A stretch of 12,748 nucleotides of DNA from Alphaproteobacteria bacterium (lineage in GTDB: Bacteria; Pseudomonadota; Alphaproteobacteria; Rhizobiales; Xanthobacteraceae), in NCBI GenBank assembly GCA_005884465.1, contig VAZH01000145.1:1-12748 (forward strand). Reading direction: 5' to 3'. The notes below the pieces were generated by a model that was not told where the DNA came from, did not search any database, and saw only the letters and a program-made list of their open reading frames with translations. The position numbers and the translations under genes are program-made. Positions 10,812 through 12,748 of the stretch are shown one piece after another. Numbering within the stretch: position 1 is the first letter of the stretch; each line of letters opens with the position of its first letter.

Positions 10812-12748
10812 TTACGCCTTCATGGCTGCCTTCACTGTTTCTGCCGTGATCGGCAGCGAGCGGACGCGGGCGCCAGAGGCATTGAAGATGGCGTTGCCAA
10901 TCGCGGGCGCGATCACCGTCACCGCCGGCTCGCCGACGCCGGTGGCGTTTTCGCCGTTGGCAATGACGCTGACGGCGACTTCCGGCACCTGGCTCATCCT
11001 GAGCGGCGTGTAGGTGTCGAAGTTGGTCTGCTCGATGCCGCCGTCCTTCAGCGTTGCCTTTTCGTACATCGCGAGCGAGAGCCCCCACAACGCCGCGCCC
11101 TCGACCTGGGCACGGATGTTGTCGGGATGCACCTGCGTGCCGACGTCGGTGGCCACGGTCAATTTCTTGACCTTGACCTCGCCGGACGGCGCGACGGCAA
11201 CATGGGCGACGCACGCGGTCCAGCTTGCGGTCGCCCTTTCCTGCGACGAGACGCAGGCAACGCCCATGCCTTCACCTTTGGGGAGCTGCTTGGTGCCGTA
11301 GCCGGCCATGCCCATCGCGGCAAGCAGGGTGTTGCGCAGGCGCTGCGCACCACCGGCATTGGCGCCCTTGCCGTCGAGCATGTCGATCCGGTACTGCGCG
11401 GGATCCTTGCCGGCCGCATGCGCAAGTTCGTCGATCATGCTTTCGACCGCCCAGAAGGTCCAGCCCGGCGCGACCGACCGCAGCTGACCGGAAGGGGTGG
11501 CGTTCTGCGCCATCTCGTTGAGGATGGCGCGGACGTTGTGGTTTGGCACGGAATAGAAGAAATCCGCACCGTTCACCGTGAACGCATCGAGCGCCCCTTT
11601 CTTGTCGACCGAAGGCGACAGGAAATCGGGAATTCCCCACCGCTGGGTCGGCCACGCACTGACCACGTCGTGATTGAGCGCAATCAGCTTGCCATCGCCG
11701 TCGAGGCCCGCCTTGACCTTCTGGAACGTCAGCGGCCGCGAGAAGTCCATGGTCATGTCACTCTCGCGCGAATAGATGACCTTGACCGGTTTGCCGACGG
11801 CTTTCGCTGCCTGCACTGCGGGCACCATCATGTCGGCATCGAGACGCCGGCCGAAGCCGCCGCCCAGCCACAGCTGATGCATCACGACGAATTTGGGATC
11901 GACGCCGGCGGCGCCGGCCGCGATCGCGCCGGAGCGCGTCGCGAACTGGTTGCCGGAATAGATGTGCCAGATATCGCCCTGAAGATGCGCGGTGGCGTTC
12001 ATCGGCTCCAGCGGCGCATGGATGTTGATGTTGGTGGTGTATTCCGCCTCCATCACCTTCGCCGCCGTGCCGAAGGCAGCCGCCGTATCGCCGTCCTTGA
12101 CGAAGAATAGCCCGGAATCGTCGAGCGCCTGCAGCCGCCTGGCTTCGTTAAGCAGCGATTCGCTCGACAATTTGGCATTAGGCCCATTGTCATAGCTGAT
12201 GTTCAGCGCGCCCGCGGCCTTGCGGGCATTGGCATAGGTATTGGCCACCGCCACCACCCAGCCGGTCGTGGTCCCGGTCTTGTCGTCGAGGGTGACGGCC
12301 TTGATGAAGCCCGGCACCTTCTTCGCCGCGCTGTCGTCGACCGATTTTACCGTGGCGCCATAGCGCACCGGCGGCGTGACGACCGCGCCGTGCACCATGC
12401 CCGGCAGCATGACGTCGATGCCGTATTTGGCCGTGCCGTTGGTCTTGGAGGGAATATCGAGCTGCGGCACCGAGACGCCGATCATGGTGTACTGGTCGGG
12501 CGTTTTCAGCTTGATCGCCTTAAGCTCGTCGGGCGTGAAGGTCTTGGTGGCCTTACCGCTCTTGACGACGTCCGCGAACGTCATCGACTTCTTCGACTTC
12601 GGATGCGAAATCGCGGAATCCCTGACGACCAGCTCGCCGGCCGGCACGCTCATCGCCGCGGCCGCGGCCTCCGTCAGGGCCATGCGCCCCGCGGCACCCG
12701 CGCGGCTCATCGCCTCGAAGTTCATCAAGGTGCTCCAGCTCCCGCCGG
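10812..12748 (-). CDS. Molybdopterin-binding large subunit of a xanthine dehydrogenase/isoquinoline 1-oxidoreductase-type hydroxylase, N-terminus outside the window
   Basis: The frame is open to the right edge, entering as GGSWSTLMNFEAMSRAGAAG RMALTEAAA, so the visible ~645 codons are the C-terminal bulk of a ~740-residue subunit; the ATG at 12728 is internal. The xanthine-dehydrogenase a/b hammerhead domain is seen in SKTNGTAKYGIDVMLPGMVH and GFIKAVTLDD. The molybdopterin-binding part has HAPLEPMNATAHL, the glycine-rich WLGGGFGRRLDADM (about 11829-11870), LRSVAPGWTFWAVESMIDEL and VATDVGTQVHPDNIRAQVEG. The catalytic glutamate is in GVGEPAVTVIAPAIGNAIFN (codon 10931-10929). The GGGFGRR and GVGEP motifs with split halves match the IorB-like branch that hydroxylates N-heterocycles or aldehydes. 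A [2Fe-2S] small subunit is required and should lie upstream, beyond the edge. Secretion by a Tat signal, common in this branch, cannot be judged. The substrate is unknown. Confidence 0.92.
   Translation of the reverse strand, partial: GGSWSTLMNFEAMSRAGAAGRMALTEAAAAAMSVPAGELVVRDSAISHPKSKKSMTFADVVKSGKATKTFTPDELKAIKLKTPDQYTMIGVSVPQLDIPSKTNGTAKYGIDVMLPGMVHGAVVTPPVRYGATVKSVDDSAAKKVPGFIKAVTLDDKTGTTTGWVVAVANTYANARKAAGALNISYDNGPNAKLSSESLLNEARRLQALDDSGLFFVKDGDTAAAFGTAAKVMEAEYTTNINIHAPLEPMNATAHLQGDIWHIYSGNQFATRSGAIAAGAAGVDPKFVVMHQLWLGGGFGRRLDADMMVPAVQAAKAVGKPVKVIYSRESDMTMDFSRPLTFQKVKAGLDGDGKLIALNHDVVSAWPTQRWGIPDFLSPSVDKKGALDAFTVNGADFFYSVPNHNVRAILNEMAQNATPSGQLRSVAPGWTFWAVESMIDELAHAAGKDPAQYRIDMLDGKGANAGGAQRLRNTLLAAMGMAGYGTKQLPKGEGMGVACVSSQERATASWTACVAHVAVAPSGEVKVKKLTVATDVGTQVHPDNIRAQVEGAALWGLSLAMYEKATLKDGGIEQTNFDTYTPLRMSQVPEVAVSVIANGENATGVGEPAVTVIAPAIGNAIFNASGARVRSLPITAETVKAAMKA

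Noticed and set aside
10809-12110. Plus-strand open frame of 433 codons rich in Arg, His and Asp
   Set aside because: It is the mirror of the molybdenum hydroxylase subunit; the composition is typical of antisense translation.

Overview
The window looks like a piece of chromosome from a Bradyrhizobium/Nitrobacteraceae-type alphaproteobacterium. The evidence is high GC, rhizobial-type palindromic intergenic repeats, a DUF3551 secreted peptide, a TctC-family periplasmic binding protein, and an ArsR/SRPBCC/DUF899/DUF1428 gene order. I assigned families by reading motifs; no database search was possible.

Left part (1-4519): the 3' end of a family III CoA-transferase gene is followed immediately by a complete 1189-bp IS630-family element (136-1324). 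The element sits in a TA dinucleotide and splits and regenerates the CoA-transferase TAG stop. To its right lies a graveyard of mobile-element and accessory genes. It holds a tyrosine-recombinase fragment cut exactly at the IS edge, several small rhizobial-type ORFs with nonsense or frameshift lesions, a frameshifted small protein gene with its terminator still in place, a headless helix-turn-helix gene, three small hypothetical genes (two encode single-span membrane peptides), and a diverged 56-bp repeat present twice exactly 500 bp apart. This is best read as the remains of an integrated element.

Middle (4520-7232, all minus strand): an arsR-type regulator gene has a strong promoter, a near-perfect 24-bp palindrome over its start codon and an apparently leaderless mRNA. 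It is followed by an SRPBCC gene and a DUF899 gene fused out of frame by an internal deletion, then by an intact DUF1428 gene beyond a palindromic repeat. The arsR promoter lies partly inside the end of an upstream metallo-beta-lactamase-fold gene.

Right part (7294-12748): a DUF3551 secreted peptide and a TctC-type binding protein (minus strand), a divergent VOC-family protein (plus), a block of palindromic repeats, an HD-GYP protein with a degenerate receiver domain (minus), a strong bidirectional terminator, and the C-terminal part of a large molybdenum hydroxylase subunit (minus) that runs off the window.

No tRNA, rRNA or CRISPR array was seen. I did not find a clear undescribed multi-gene system. 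The most rewarding points are the IS-in-stop-codon junction, the arsR promoter/operator architecture, the SRPBCC-DUF899 deletion fusion and the degraded island.
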